Source: Sodiomyces alkalinus F11
Taxonomy: Eukaryota > Ascomycota > Sordariomycetes > Glomerellales > Plectosphaerellaceae
DNA: 64,000 nucleotides
Assembly: GCF_003711515.1 (NCBI RefSeq)
Contig: NW_021167079.1
Location: 2,830,946 to 2,894,945, forward strand
Direction: 5' to 3'
The notes below the pieces were generated by a model. It was not told the DNA's origin. It did no database searches and worked only from the letters and a program-made list of their open reading frames with translations. This document shows, one piece after another, positions 49,775 to 60,366 of this stretch. Both the position numbers and the translations under genes were made by a program. The first letter of the stretch is position 1. Each line of letters begins with the position of its first letter.

Positions 49775-51502
49775 TTACAGGCACTGAGAGTACCAGGGGT
49801 TCTGCTGCTGGCAGGTGCCCTGCGAGCAGCAGGTAGGGCCGCTCCAGCCCTGGCCACCGCACTGGCCCCACATGCCGGCGCAGTTGCCCGAAGGAGGAGG
49901 GGTGGTGGGGGGAGGGTTGGTGGGGGGAGGGTTGGTGGGGGGAGGGTTGGTGGGAGGAGGGTTGGTGGGAGGCGGGCTGCCGCCTGGGGGAGGCGAGACG
50001 CCGCCATCGACGTTGTAGGTGGTGCCAATGGGACCGAAGCGGATGTTGGACCAGGTGACGGAAGCGTTGGGGTGGTTCGCGATGACATCGGCGGGGGTGC
50101 GGCCGGTCGTGGGGCAGCGGCCACGGAGAGTGCCCGGGATACCCTCCTTCTCGGGGGGGTAGAGGGAGTCGAGCCAGAGCATGTTGGAGTTGTGCTATGC
50201 GTTTTTGTTAGTTGGGAAAAGGGTGAGAAAAGGGGGAGGGGAAGAAAAAGAAAACATACGTCAGCCCAGATGGAGAGGACGAGGACCATGGGCATGCGGA
50301 GGGCAGCGTTGAGCTGGGTGTGGCCACCAATCTCGCCGTGACGGTCACGGTCCTCGAAGATGATGGGGTAGTCCTCGCAGAACTGGGGGGTGATTTCGGC
50401 ATCGAAGTGGGTCAGGCCGTCGAGAGCAGGGGCGGGCGGGTGGATGACCTGGCCGTTCTGGATGAAGATCTGGTAGGCGCTGTCCTCCTCGAAGCGAGAG
50501 ATGACAGTGAACTTCGAGTTGGTGTTGATGGTGTTGCTGGCGCCAGTACCATAGAAGTTATGGTTGCCGAGACGGTACGGGTTGTAGTCGCAGCCGTTGG
50601 CGTCGCACTTGCCGGCGAAGCGGTTCTCGGAGTAGGTACCACCGCAGTCGGTGTCAATGCAGACGTGGTAGCTGTTGTCCTCGCAGGCGTGGGGGGTGAA
50701 GGCGAAGGACTCGCGGTTGGACTCCCAGATGTCGATCTCAGCGCAGCAAGAGCCCATGCGGCCAACACCGGCGTTGTCGTCGGTGGCGGAAGCGGCCCAG
50801 CCCTCGTAGTTGGCCTAGATGGTCGGGTCGAGTCAGTACATGGTCCATGCATGTGGGACAAGACAGGGGGAGATGGAAGTCGAGTGGACAACTTACAGTA
50901 CCGCCAACCCACTTGAGGTCACGAGCGCACTGGGCGTCGCAGTAACCAGTGCCGTACTTGGCACCGGCGCCGTTGTTGGGCTCAGTGGAGAGACCACCGT
51001 CAGAGGCCATAGGGACGAGGTAGAGGGCGCTGTTCATGCCGCAGGGGACACCGGACAGGTCGACATCGAAGGCGAGCTCGTTATCCATCAGAGTGAACAT
51101 CTGATACTTGGTGGAGCTCTCCATGAGGTAGGTACGCGAGCCAATGTTGGTGCCGTACTCGTGCTCGGTGACGAAGCGGAGGGAGAGGGCATCGCCGCTA
51201 GTGGAGACACCGTAGGTCTGCTGGTAGTTGGCACCCTCGATGGCGCAGTTCTTGGCGCAGTCATCGTTGCTGGTGCAGAGGCCGGTCCACTCGTTGCCCT
51301 CGAAGCAGTTCTCGTAGCCGCCGACCTCGTGGGCCCAGCGCCAGTTGGAGTCAATGACGATGGCAGCATTGACGTTCTGGCAGCCGCTGGTGGAGCAACG
51401 CTGCCAGGTGATGCTGGGGTGAGTCTCAGTCTCCTGGGTACCGGCCTGCTGGGCCATGGCGGAGGCCAGCAGGGCAAGGCCGCTAAGGATGGAGCGCTTC
51501 AT
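49775..51502 (-). CDS. Cellobiohydrolase, glycoside hydrolase family 7 with CBM1
   Basis: GH7 cellobiohydrolases are secreted and cut cellobiose processively from cellulose chain ends with retention. Three exons: 51502-50897, 50814-50260 and 50194-49775, giving 526 residues. A signal peptide covers about 1-18, with cleavage before QQAGTQ. The catalytic motif [13 protein letters not shown] places nucleophile Glu228, Asp230 and acid/base Glu233. Downstream [12 protein letters not shown] and [18 protein letters not shown] also fit the family. A linker of five PPPTN-type repeats follows, then CBM1 with [19 protein letters not shown] and the end NPWYSQCL. Donors GTAAGT and GTATGT restore family sequence in phase 0. 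Length and domains are normal for CBHI. Endoglucanase is possible but less likely given the length and loop content. Confidence 0.95.
49905..49985 (-). repeat. 15-bp minisatellite coding the GH7 linker
   Basis: About five tandem copies of GGGGGAGGGTTGGTG (plus-strand reading) encode PPPTN on the minus strand. The unit is a multiple of three, so copy changes alter only linker length. Confidence 0.85.
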
Positions 51503-51664
51503 GATGGGCGATTTTGGTGCGGGAGGGAGACTTGAAAGGGACGGGAGGGGGCCGGGGATGAACCTGCTTCTCTGTGATGGGGATTGTTGAGACACAGGTG
51601 AGCTGGGTGAGGAGAGAAAAGGGGGGGGAAGAAAAGTCCAAGGAATCGTCGAGTCTCGTGGTGT

Positions 51665-51671
51665 CTTTATA
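51665..51671 (-). promoter_or_regulatory. TATA box of the GH7 gene
   Basis: TATAAAG on the minus strand lies about 165 bases upstream of the start codon. A CCGGGG match to the CreA consensus SYGGRG lies further upstream at 51846-51851. Carbon-catabolite control is an inference from the gene class. Confidence 0.5.
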
Positions 51672-54600
51672 CTGCTTTCGACGTCCAGTGGTTTTGGCTT
51701 TCGTCTCCTCGTATTTCCCTGCATGAGCATCTTGCAAGCTTTCTTTCCCTCCGTGGCATGATGCATCCATTCTTGGGATAGGACGTAGTCGGAGCGGAAA
51801 GAAGAGATCCGAAATACAGGGCTTCGGAGTAGACACTGCGCTTCTCCGGGGTAACGTCTCCACTGGTTCCTGATTTTTGAACTTTTAGGCTCGTCGGACG
51901 CGTGTGAAGCAGGTCCTTCGTACACGTTGTACGCAAAGAGGACCGGCCGCGTTTCCCCCTTTCCCCCTTGCACTCGTCCGTCCTCCTCCATTGGTCTACG
52001 GCGGCTCTATGCCTACGCTAGAACCTCTCGCCTACTATAGTACCATGTAGGGACCAATGTAAAGGACAGGGGATCACCCAGCAATGCCGAGGTAGCCGCC
52101 CACCTTCGTTCCTCAACCGCCCAGCGGAAGGAAGATACCGTCGATCCATAGTGCATGGCAGCATCGCCACCCAGACGGGACATCCGGAAGAGAAGAATGG
52201 TAGAGACGTCTGGGACTGCATTGGGTCACACGGACGCTTGATCTGGGTCGGTTTTCGGACTCCTGCCCCAGCTTGGATGTTTTTACGTTGTAATGTACGG
52301 AGCTTTCATATTGGGCATTACGATGGGTCCTTTTTGGCAAGGCACATGACGGATCCCCTTCCTCGACCTGGACCAACCGGATGAAGTTCGGAGCAGTGCG
52401 AGCATGGTACGTTGTAGGAAAACGGTGGGAATCATGCTCATCTGTCCATAGGCCAAAGTCCATAGTGTCAGAGTGCATACGGAGATGGGGGAATTTGATA
52501 TTAGATGTGAGGGCACTGGGGGGGAGGAGACCAGGCGTGGCAAACTCGATCCGCCCGTTTAGATGCCCCCCCTGGCTGCCGTGATCCCCATACCCCATGC
52601 CCCCCACCCCCCTTTCGTCGGCGGCCTTTCTACATGCCGTCAGGGGCTATTTCGTTCGATGCGGGGGAATGGATTCCGGCTAAATGAGGGGAAAAGGAGA
52701 GAGGAAAATCTGGAGAAGTTGGAATGAGATCAGCAACTTTTGATCGTGCAAGTTGACAGTTGATCGTCGTTGTCGTTGAGAGCCGCTGTCGATCTTTCAT
52801 CTGGTTTTGCAGCGATTTTGAGCTTAACACAGACGATCTTTCATCGTTTTTGGATGTTGCACGAACCAGAACCCATTGTCTCGGGATACTGTTTGTCTGG
52901 TAAGAAAATTAGTGAGTGAGGACTGGTTCTGGGGGAGAGGGCTCAGAGGAGGCCATAACAGGTCTAGTCTTCCCAAGAAATCCCCTTTTCGAACATTCGG
53001 AGCATAGGACCCCGAACGGACAAGCAGGTGGTAAAGAATACGCATATATGAAGTAAATAAAAAAAAAATAATAATAATAATAAACATTCAGCTGGGGGGG
53101 GAAAGGGGAAGCCCCCTCCTGACACTCAAGTCAGCCGACTCGCCTTGGCCACCTCCGAGCCGGCGGCCCCAGACCTTGGAGAAGACTAGCCTCCGGCTAT
53201 TGGATGTGGTCGGACTGGGGAAAGCGCACGATTCTAGACCAGGGCAGGGGATGAGAGCCAGTAGAATGTTCGATACAAAGCCATGGCGTTACAGGGGTTG
53301 ATGGGTAGGCATGCTGCATGCATTAGCTCGGCACCTGGACCCTTGTCCTGGCGTTCCAACGGACTCGATCATCCGTGATACTTCCGTTTTCAGATTCCCC
53401 AACCAGACGTCTACAGACTCTGAGAGTGTGTTGATTCCCATCCGTTTACCGCAATGATGATATGCCATTAATCTACACGGTTCGGGTACGCATCTATCAA
53501 AAACCAGACCAGTTCTTAAGTTATTAACTAGTTCAACTCGAGCAGGTATGATGCAATGAATTATGAACCTGATTCCCTGAACGGTGAGGCGCGCGTGCTT
53601 CCAGTTGTGCCTCATGCATCGGGCCGTCTTACTTTGCTTCCATCTGCCTCATGACCTGTTTGTTCGAGAAGGATGCAGTAATTATGACCGAAGGCCGCAG
53701 CAGAGACGAGACGAGACAAGACGAGACGGCATGCAGGCAGCAGACCCCTATTCTACTCTACTCGACTTACGTACGTCAACTCTCCGACGGCGCCGAATAA
53801 CCGGCCCATAGGCCCATAGGCCAATGGATTGATGATTGATCTTCTCTGTACCTTGTAACTTGTATGAATTGGAGATATTTGGGGTCGTACGGAGTATCCG
53901 TACCTACTTGACGCCGAGGGCCGTATCCATAGACGCTGGCCCAGTATGACATATCGTGCTTTGCTACACCGTTACTGCATATATATACCAACAGGCCTAG
54001 TTTGTCGGTCCGGGTTCCGATGGGACGAATGTAGGTACTACACATAGTCTACGGACGCACCGCGGAATACGTGGCGGGCTCTCCGTCATCTCCGTTACGG
54101 ACCCAGCTAATAAGCCCCTTTCCACCAGCCATCCCACTGTCCACATTCCCTACGACATACCCCACGGGCTGGCAGCCAAGAATCAAGCCCCAAACGTTGC
54201 CGAACTGACGTACTGGGCGTGGCCTGTTTCGGGGTCTTGCACTGCAGACCCGAAGGGTTGCACCGTCATATCGGAGGCGTCTGCGTTAATCTCCGTTTCT
54301 TTATTTGGTCTCTTTGCGTGTCAATGAGAAGGAAACCTAGTGGCTCGTTGCCGGGTTTCCTGGAACGGCAGCAAGGCATTCTCTAATTACGGCTAGGTAG
54401 GTATATGACCATGCTGTCCCCCATAATCGGCAATTGTCTTTTGCAGTTTTTTGAAATGGGTCATGACGGCCTACGGAAGCGTTCCAGGATTTCGTTCTCA
54501 CATCACACAGCCTCGTGAACATCTCCATTGTCCACGCCACGTCCTCGTGTAACACGAAGTACGTGGTTGATCAAGTCTATACCAAAAGGGGCCACTGGAC

Positions 54601-55145
54601 TGGATCACCTCGTGTTGGGATAGGATTGTCTGCAGGCAGAATGGGCTCCAAATCTGGAAATTCAGTTCCAAATCTCACTGCAGCTTTGCTTCAGGTCTAT
54701 TGGTATTTCCCAGTGCTTACGGTTCAGCCCCAGAGATCTTTACCAGATGAAATGTCTCATCTCAAGTGCCGAATGCTGTGACATAACATTCGAACTTGTT
54801 TCCACAAAGAATCCCAACATTGATCAACCATTTGGTTCTCCACAACGTTAGAACAACCATAGACTGATGTCTGCATCTACCGCATCAAAACCTGCTAGCT
54901 ACGATAAGCAACTCTGATTAGAAGCGTTACAGTTGTTAGAGCACAAATTGAGTGGAATGTATTCATTTAGAAGGCTATATATATGCACATGCATTTCCAC
55001 ATGGCGTCACATCGTTCGTCCAAAGCCTTGAAACATACAGCATCGGTACCAACAAACTCAACGAGACGGCATACCATACCTCAACTACATTTGTGACGCG
55101 GCATTCGTATTCCCGTGCAAAAGATCCCCAAGACACGACAACAAC
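51672..55145. other. 3.5-kb gene-poor region
   Basis: No gene is supported. The right end of the GH7 promoter is followed by short open frames without conserved sequence. Notable simple sequences are ATA/AAT repeats (53058-53085), GACGA repeats (53702-53728) and a palindrome TACGGAGTATCCGTA near 53887-53901. Confidence 0.45.
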
Positions 55146-55382
55146 ATGGCTCCAACACGCATTTCGAAGTCATCAGGAACCTCTTCTTCCTCCGTTACCG
55201 AATCCGTCTCATTCAACTTGCCCCAGGAGACTTTGGATCAGCCTTCCGAGACTTCCACCGAACATTCCATGGAGGGTGAGGGCCAGGAAACTTGCTCAAC
55301 AGGTTCCGCTCACTCCAGGCCCAGGACCAGAGCTGCCCCCCCTATCAAGCAAGCCGTTAGGAAGCCCTTTAACAACCGGTAG
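55146..55382 (+). CDS. Small Ser/Thr-rich hypothetical protein
   Basis: An ATG in good fungal context (ACAACATGGC) opens 78 codons rich in Ser, Thr, Glu and Pro. I recognise no family, and no membrane or signal segment is visible. The gene could continue: AACCGGTAG at the end contains a possible GTAGGC donor, and a CTGTAG acceptor lies near 55470, after which another frame stays open to about 55614. The evidence is only an open frame with a reasonable start. Confidence 0.3.
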   Translation: MAPTRISKSSGTSSSSVTESVSFNLPQETLDQPSETSTEHSMEGEGQETCSTGSAHSRPRTRAAPPIKQAVRKPFNNR

Positions 55383-56257
55383 GCTAACCGGCATCCCCCT
55401 CGCCCTTGTAATGATGCATAGACGCTGGGCTAGTCCCATATCCGATGCACAGTGTTTGCATTGCCTCTGTAGGTCACATGCTCCCACCTCTTTCGAGATG
55501 AAGCCTCAATGCTGCAGACAAGTGCTTTGCTTCCCCGAAAGAAGTCAGAGGAAGCTGAGGAGGAATTGTCATGCGGCGTCTTGGTGTCACAAGACCGCGG
55601 ACGAATCAACATGATCCGAGTAATGTGCTCATGAAACTATTCCAGTGACCATGGAACGCAGTTCTATTCCAGGTTGAGAAGTATATGAGACTTCAGCTTG
55701 GTGGATATTTTTTGGAATAGTGTGTAATAGAAAATTCATCGCTCTAAAGGCGTCAGCCATGTGCCACCGGTTGAACCAGTGAGGTGTATGTCATAACATC
55801 GCCAACATGGGGCATCACTGGAACTTAGAATCCAAGTTCCATTCTTTGGCGAATAGGGAGGAGTCGTTCGTTTCGAATTAACTATGGTCTTTTAACCCAG
55901 GGGCACCCGTTGCGCATGTCATATAGGTTTGATCGTACTTGCGTGATGTGGGCTTCAGCAACCACCAAGCGCACTCTCATCACCACTTCGCAGTCAAAAC
56001 CCCAGGAAGAAGAAGTAAAGAATAATCAGAATTGCTACCTGATCTCGTCCTGTCCGAGTAGATGGGCTGGATTCTCAGAGATCCAGTTGTTCTGCGTCTT
56101 GACCCTTGTGTGAGAAGGACAAAGGAGTTCACCCATAAATTTTGAGTTTGATCTCAACAACCGGGATCAACATAGACTGTGCTCTCTTATTAAACTCTTA
56201 TTAGCGCAATTTACAATAATTCACTATCATCCAATATATCTCAACTCATTTCAAAAC
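55383..56257. other. Intergenic region, nothing recognised
   Basis: Apart from the possible second exon of the preceding small ORF, only short open frames occur. It includes the 3' flank of the truncated phosphatase. Confidence 0.4.
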
Positions 56258-56944
56258 TCACACAGTCCCATTTCCCCTCAACAACGCCGTGACCTCATCC
56301 AAACTCACCCCCAAGGCCTCGGCGACATACCGAGGAAGCTGCACATTTTCCTTCGTCCCGGCAAGGTCTTCCAACAACCGAGTCTTCATCTCCCCCGCCG
56401 CATAAGCATACAGTACTACATCGACAGCCGAGTGGTCGGTCGTAGACCACTCGACACCAATCCTCTCATTCAACGTAGCGGCGAGAGCAGCCGTAACATC
56501 CTCAGCGTCCAAAAGGGCCCCGATTTCCTCGCCCGTAGCATCATCCACGCCGTACTGGGGCAAGATCTCCGCTTCGAGGTACGCCCGCTTGTCGTCCATG
56601 TCCCCTTCACACTCGTCGATCAGATCGACCAGAAACTCGAGCGAGTGGTTCGCCCGCCCCACCGGACGGGGATCGTACCCCGGCGGCAGGGTGATACCTC
56701 CCGTCTCGTGGTCGGCGGCAGAGACGACCGCCGTGTCCGGGTGCTCGTCGACCCAGGCCATGACGGAATGAATGAGGCGGTTGTACTCGACCACGTCCCA
56801 GATGTGGGCGGCGGCGTCGTTTGCGTGAGAGGCGTGGTCTATGCGCGATGCTTCGATCATGATGAAGAAGCCCTTTGCTTCGTCTTCAGTGCTGCGGCTA
56901 AGGATGTCGAGAGCTTTCTCCGTCATTTCGGTGAGGGACGGTAT
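56258..56944 (-). pseudogene. Alkaline phosphatase, 5'-truncated
   Basis: The 222-codon frame from 56926 is the C-terminal half of an alkaline phosphatase of the Pho8/PhoA superfamily. Metal-ligand motifs are visible: IEASRIDHASHAND (family form usually IEGSRIDHAGHAND), SAADHETGGI and STTDHSAVDV. Homology extends a few codons upstream of the Met, reading PSLTEMTEKALDI, and stops at about 56945, where RIP-mutated TA-rich sequence begins. The N-terminal half with the nucleophile Ser and the first Asp ligand is absent. No exon continuing it was found in the next kilobase. The remaining frame is intact with no stop, so the truncation may be fairly recent, or a short transcript may persist. Enzyme activity is not expected. 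Confidence 0.8.
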
Positions 56945-57330
56945 AAAGGTAAAAGAAAGGGGAAGGAAATATAAAAGAATTCTAAGAATAGCGTTAAAGG
57001 GAAGTAATAGCTAGGTAGTATACTATATATGCCTTTATTCCTTCCTTTCACTATACGATATAGTATTTTCTTCAAGGCTTCTAAGTAAACCTCTTTTTTC
57101 CCCTCTCCTATAACCACTCTCTTTAGTATTTATAAATACCACCTTTCTTTTTATATTCTATAGTAAATATAAAGGTATTAATAACCTCTTACTATATATA
57201 AAACGATAGCAGCAGTTCCCCGATAGTCCTGGAAGGGAGAACTATATAATTACCTTAATCAATTTACCCTTCAATTTTGACCCTATTTTTGACGGTTAAG
57301 TTAGGCTGTATCTGATAGGTGAGTGAGAGT
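56945..57330 (+). mobile_element. RIP-mutated transposon remnant
   Basis: TA-rich sequence with few CpA/TpG dinucleotides runs from about 56945 to 57240, in contrast with both flanks. Its right end (57200-57330) matches 26262-26384, the edge of the large transposon nest, in the same orientation. It abuts the truncated alkaline phosphatase. No coding trace is readable, so the class is unknown. Confidence 0.65.
57200..57330 (+). repeat. Second copy of the dispersed repeat at 26.3 kb
   Basis: It shares CGATAGTC, ATTACCTTAATCAA, CAATTTTGACC and TATCTGATA blocks with 26262-26384, with short indels. Confidence 0.6.
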
Positions 57331-57822
57331 GAGAGTGATGTGTTGAAGACCGTATAAGAATGAGAATGTTCAACAAAGTGGCATATAGGATGTGTTAGTA
57401 CGGCCGCCAATTGACTGGACATTATAAACCATACGCGACAACAATGAGTTATGTACACTCTCATATCCCATCCTCAGCCCTTAATCAGGCGGATAGTTTA
57501 CTGTTAAGCTCAAATCGACCGGCATCTCAACACCCCCTGTCATCATTCAAGCACCATATTTTCCTTGGGTGACATCATCATTCAATGGACGTCCCCCCGA
57601 GGTCATTTACTCGGACGTCATACTCTTATTCTAGGAGGCAACATGTGATTTTGCTCGTAATTGAATTTCAATGGGGGCCCTGGACATTTTGCAATTGGCA
57701 GATAAGTCATCGCCAACTCAACAGTTACACCAACCTGTAGCCATTTCCCCCTCTCAACAGAACAAAAGAAACAGTGAAGCTATTTTGGTCATTTTCGATC
57801 ATCGCACACAATCCGCGAAGGG
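57331..57822. other. Intergenic region
   Basis: No gene is supported. An open frame beginning at 57671 overlaps the start of the next gene in another frame and has no conserved sequence. This is probably promoter and 5' UTR. Confidence 0.4.
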
Positions 57823-58287
57823 ATGGAAAACGCTGAGGGACCGCCGAGAACCCGCCCAAATGAGGGCCAAGCCATTTCGAACCGGGCCTCGAGACAAGAA
57901 GGACCCCATGTTGGGACGCATCCGACCCAAGAAAATCGACAATTAACGTCTACCCGGCGACGATCAATCAGCGAAGACGACGCCTCGACTGCACACCGTC
58001 GGCTTGTCCACCGTGGGCGACGCCGGAGCCTCGACAACATGCACGCCGTGACCACGCGCAACGTCCCTGATCAGCAACAACTGCAACAAAAGACAGACCA
58101 ACGCCAGATTACGCAGAGCCGTGGCCGAAGAAGTAAAAGCGGCGCGCCCGCAGTCCGTCTCGACATGGATCTCGAACTGGATGTCGAGTTGAAGGCCAAG
58201 ATTAATGGTGATATCACTTTATCTATTTTGTATGTCTTTCCACCCATATATCCCTTGCTTCGAACCGGATTTTTCATTACAAGATGA
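57823..58287 (+). CDS. Small hydrophilic protein with acidic-hydrophobic C-terminal motif
   Basis: The predicted protein is 136 residues from two exons, 57823-58229 and 58284-58287. The last exon carries only the final base of a Leu codon and the stop TGA. Residues 1-105 are polar and basic (RRRSISED, HRGRRRSLDN, SRGRRSKSG). The C-terminus reads VRLDMDLELDVELKAKINGD and ends ITLSIL. This ending resembles short fungal proteins of unknown function that finish in alternating acidic and hydrophobic residues, but I cannot name a family. The 54-nt intron is a multiple of three, and the unspliced frame reads through to the same stop, adding 18 residues. The start is the first Met of the frame; an upstream exon is possible. 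Confidence 0.5.
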   Translation: MENAEGPPRTRPNEGQAISNRASRQEGPHVGTHPTQENRQLTSTRRRSISEDDASTAHRRLVHRGRRRSLDNMHAVTTRNVPDQQQLQQKTDQRQITQSRGRRSKSGAPAVRLDMDLELDVELKAKINGDITLSILYVFPPIYPLLRTGFFITR

Positions 58288-60250
58288 TAAGTCTAATGGA
58301 CTAGACACTAATACTCTTCATATGCACCAGGGGTGGCGAACAAAATAGAGGGTGAAAGGACCGTTGGCGTTGACGGCTGAATGAAGGGGTTGCAACTGCT
58401 CAACTGGATTCTCACCATGAAAGATTACTAGGAATCGTCCACTCAGGTCTTTGACAAACGCAAACGAACGGAGTGTGTTTCACGTGTTGTTTCTGCTCTG
58501 TCTTCTGTCTTTTCGGATACCCGGCAAAATGCTGATATGCGCAGGAGTTATCTTGGGGCTTGAATAACATTGTTGTACCGAGGAGCGAATGCTTTTCGAG
58601 TGTATAAGTTTTATATAGGCTCATAGTGGCACGGTGTTTGATATTGATCGACAAGTTCGTTTCAATACTCTTCCCCGTTCGATTTGCAACTCTACGAACA
58701 ACCCTTTGGGCATTAGGGTAAAGAGGACCGCCCACATGTTCCAAAAGCTAAAGACAAAGACCGAGCTTGATCCGAGTGGGCAGACTAGGCAGACCTTTTC
58801 GACATGCTATGCTCAGCTACTCATGCATTCTCAAGCATCCGCCCCGACGAGAGGAAAGCAAGACACTCAAAAACATGTGCACTTACACATCCACGCGGAG
58901 CAGAAGATTCCGAATCCCTCCTCATGTCTAAAGGCACGACGATCAGAGAGGACCGGCTCTAGGGACGTTGGTCCCGGTCCACATATCTCACCCTCTGCAG
59001 GGCGAACGGTCTCATCCTGATGCCGGCTCACAACACGATCATACGGGACACCATACCGAACAAACCCCGTTGCTCGCGCCGCTTCGCTGGAGGTCGACGA
59101 CATAACGGGGCCCGCCCGGACGGAAGACCGGTGGGCGCTGCGCCTCGCGTCCGCGCTCGTCGGCATCTTTCGCTAGGCCACGCGCATCATCGTCAAGACA
59201 GTGCTGGGGGTCGGGGGGCTCTCTCCTGAGCCACGTTGTCCCGCTGGCTGTTCGACCGGAGGTACAAGATGGCAACGAGTCCCCTGCCGTACCACCCGGG
59301 TTCTCCGGGGCTGAACCCCGCCATGGACGGCTTCCTGGGGGACCTGCCGACCCAGCGGTGTGCGACGCTCCCGTTCGAGTCGGAGGGCGTCTTGGATCAG
59401 TTGCGTGCCATCAACGATACGTTCCACGGGCGTTCGGAGATGGCCGTGCACGACGAGGCTGGGAACGCCGAACCGACGCTGCCGCAGTGGCTGCTGTACG
59501 ACCAGGTTCCCGACTATGTGCGAACATGAGTTTGGGGTGCAGTTGGCCGCGCGAACTCCTATGGTGCTTCTTGTAGTGGCGCATTGGGGTCGCTGAGGTG
59601 CACTGCTGCATCATATTGGACGAGAGCCGTGGCGGGTGTCTGGCGTGGGGCGGACCTTGGTTGGTGAGGTCTGGACCACGTTGACGGCGGGTGGAAGGGG
59701 TTCTAAATGGTTCTCACATATCACTTCCCCTCCCTCGGGGGATGGAATAACCTAACGGCCGATTACGTAATTTGGGCACGGAAGGTATATGTAGTGTATA
59801 TATCGGGTGTTAATTCTGCCTCCTAGAACCACACGTTTTTAACCACGTTTTACGGCTTCAATACAATCAATTTGTAACCTCTCAATCTGACCGTTTTTTA
59901 TCGTACTTATCCTTTTACGGATACGCCGTATTCGACAGCCCCCTACACGTGTAGAATTTATCCTCTAATTAACAGTCGGCCCAGGAAACGCGCGCCAATA
60001 AAAAGCCGAGGGCATAAACATTAGGCTCCATGTCTCAGTTGGTCCCCCGCGTGTCCCTCGTACGTTGTAGGTACATGTAGATTTGGTAATAATCACCTCG
60101 TAGATTGGGGTAACTGTCTCCGGCATGGACACTGGATAAGATATCTTTGTGCAACTTTCCCCTCCTACGGACCTAGTTCAGAAACCGAGAAAAGCGACCA
60201 CAGAACACGGCAGACCGCCAACGAATATCCGCACGGAGACTTCACCCACG
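58288..60250. other. Intergenic region with a possible gene fragment
   Basis: No complete gene is supported. A GC-rich stretch at about 59090-59530 has an open frame (59236-59529, 97 codons) with protein-like text such as LPYHPGSPGLNPAMDGFLG and PQWLLYDQVPDYVRT. I recognise no family, and it may be a gene remnant. The rest has only short frames. Confidence 0.35.
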
Positions 60251-60331
60251 ATGGCAGACAATTTGAGTACAACGACATCCGCCCCCATAACTGATGTAGG
60301 TCATTTTCTTCTCTATCCGTACTGTGTAAAG

Positions 60332-60366
<35 letters not shown>

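Noticed and set aside
52113..52607. 164-codon minus-strand open frame
   Set aside because: No motif; composition like flanking non-coding DNA; other frames open over the same span.
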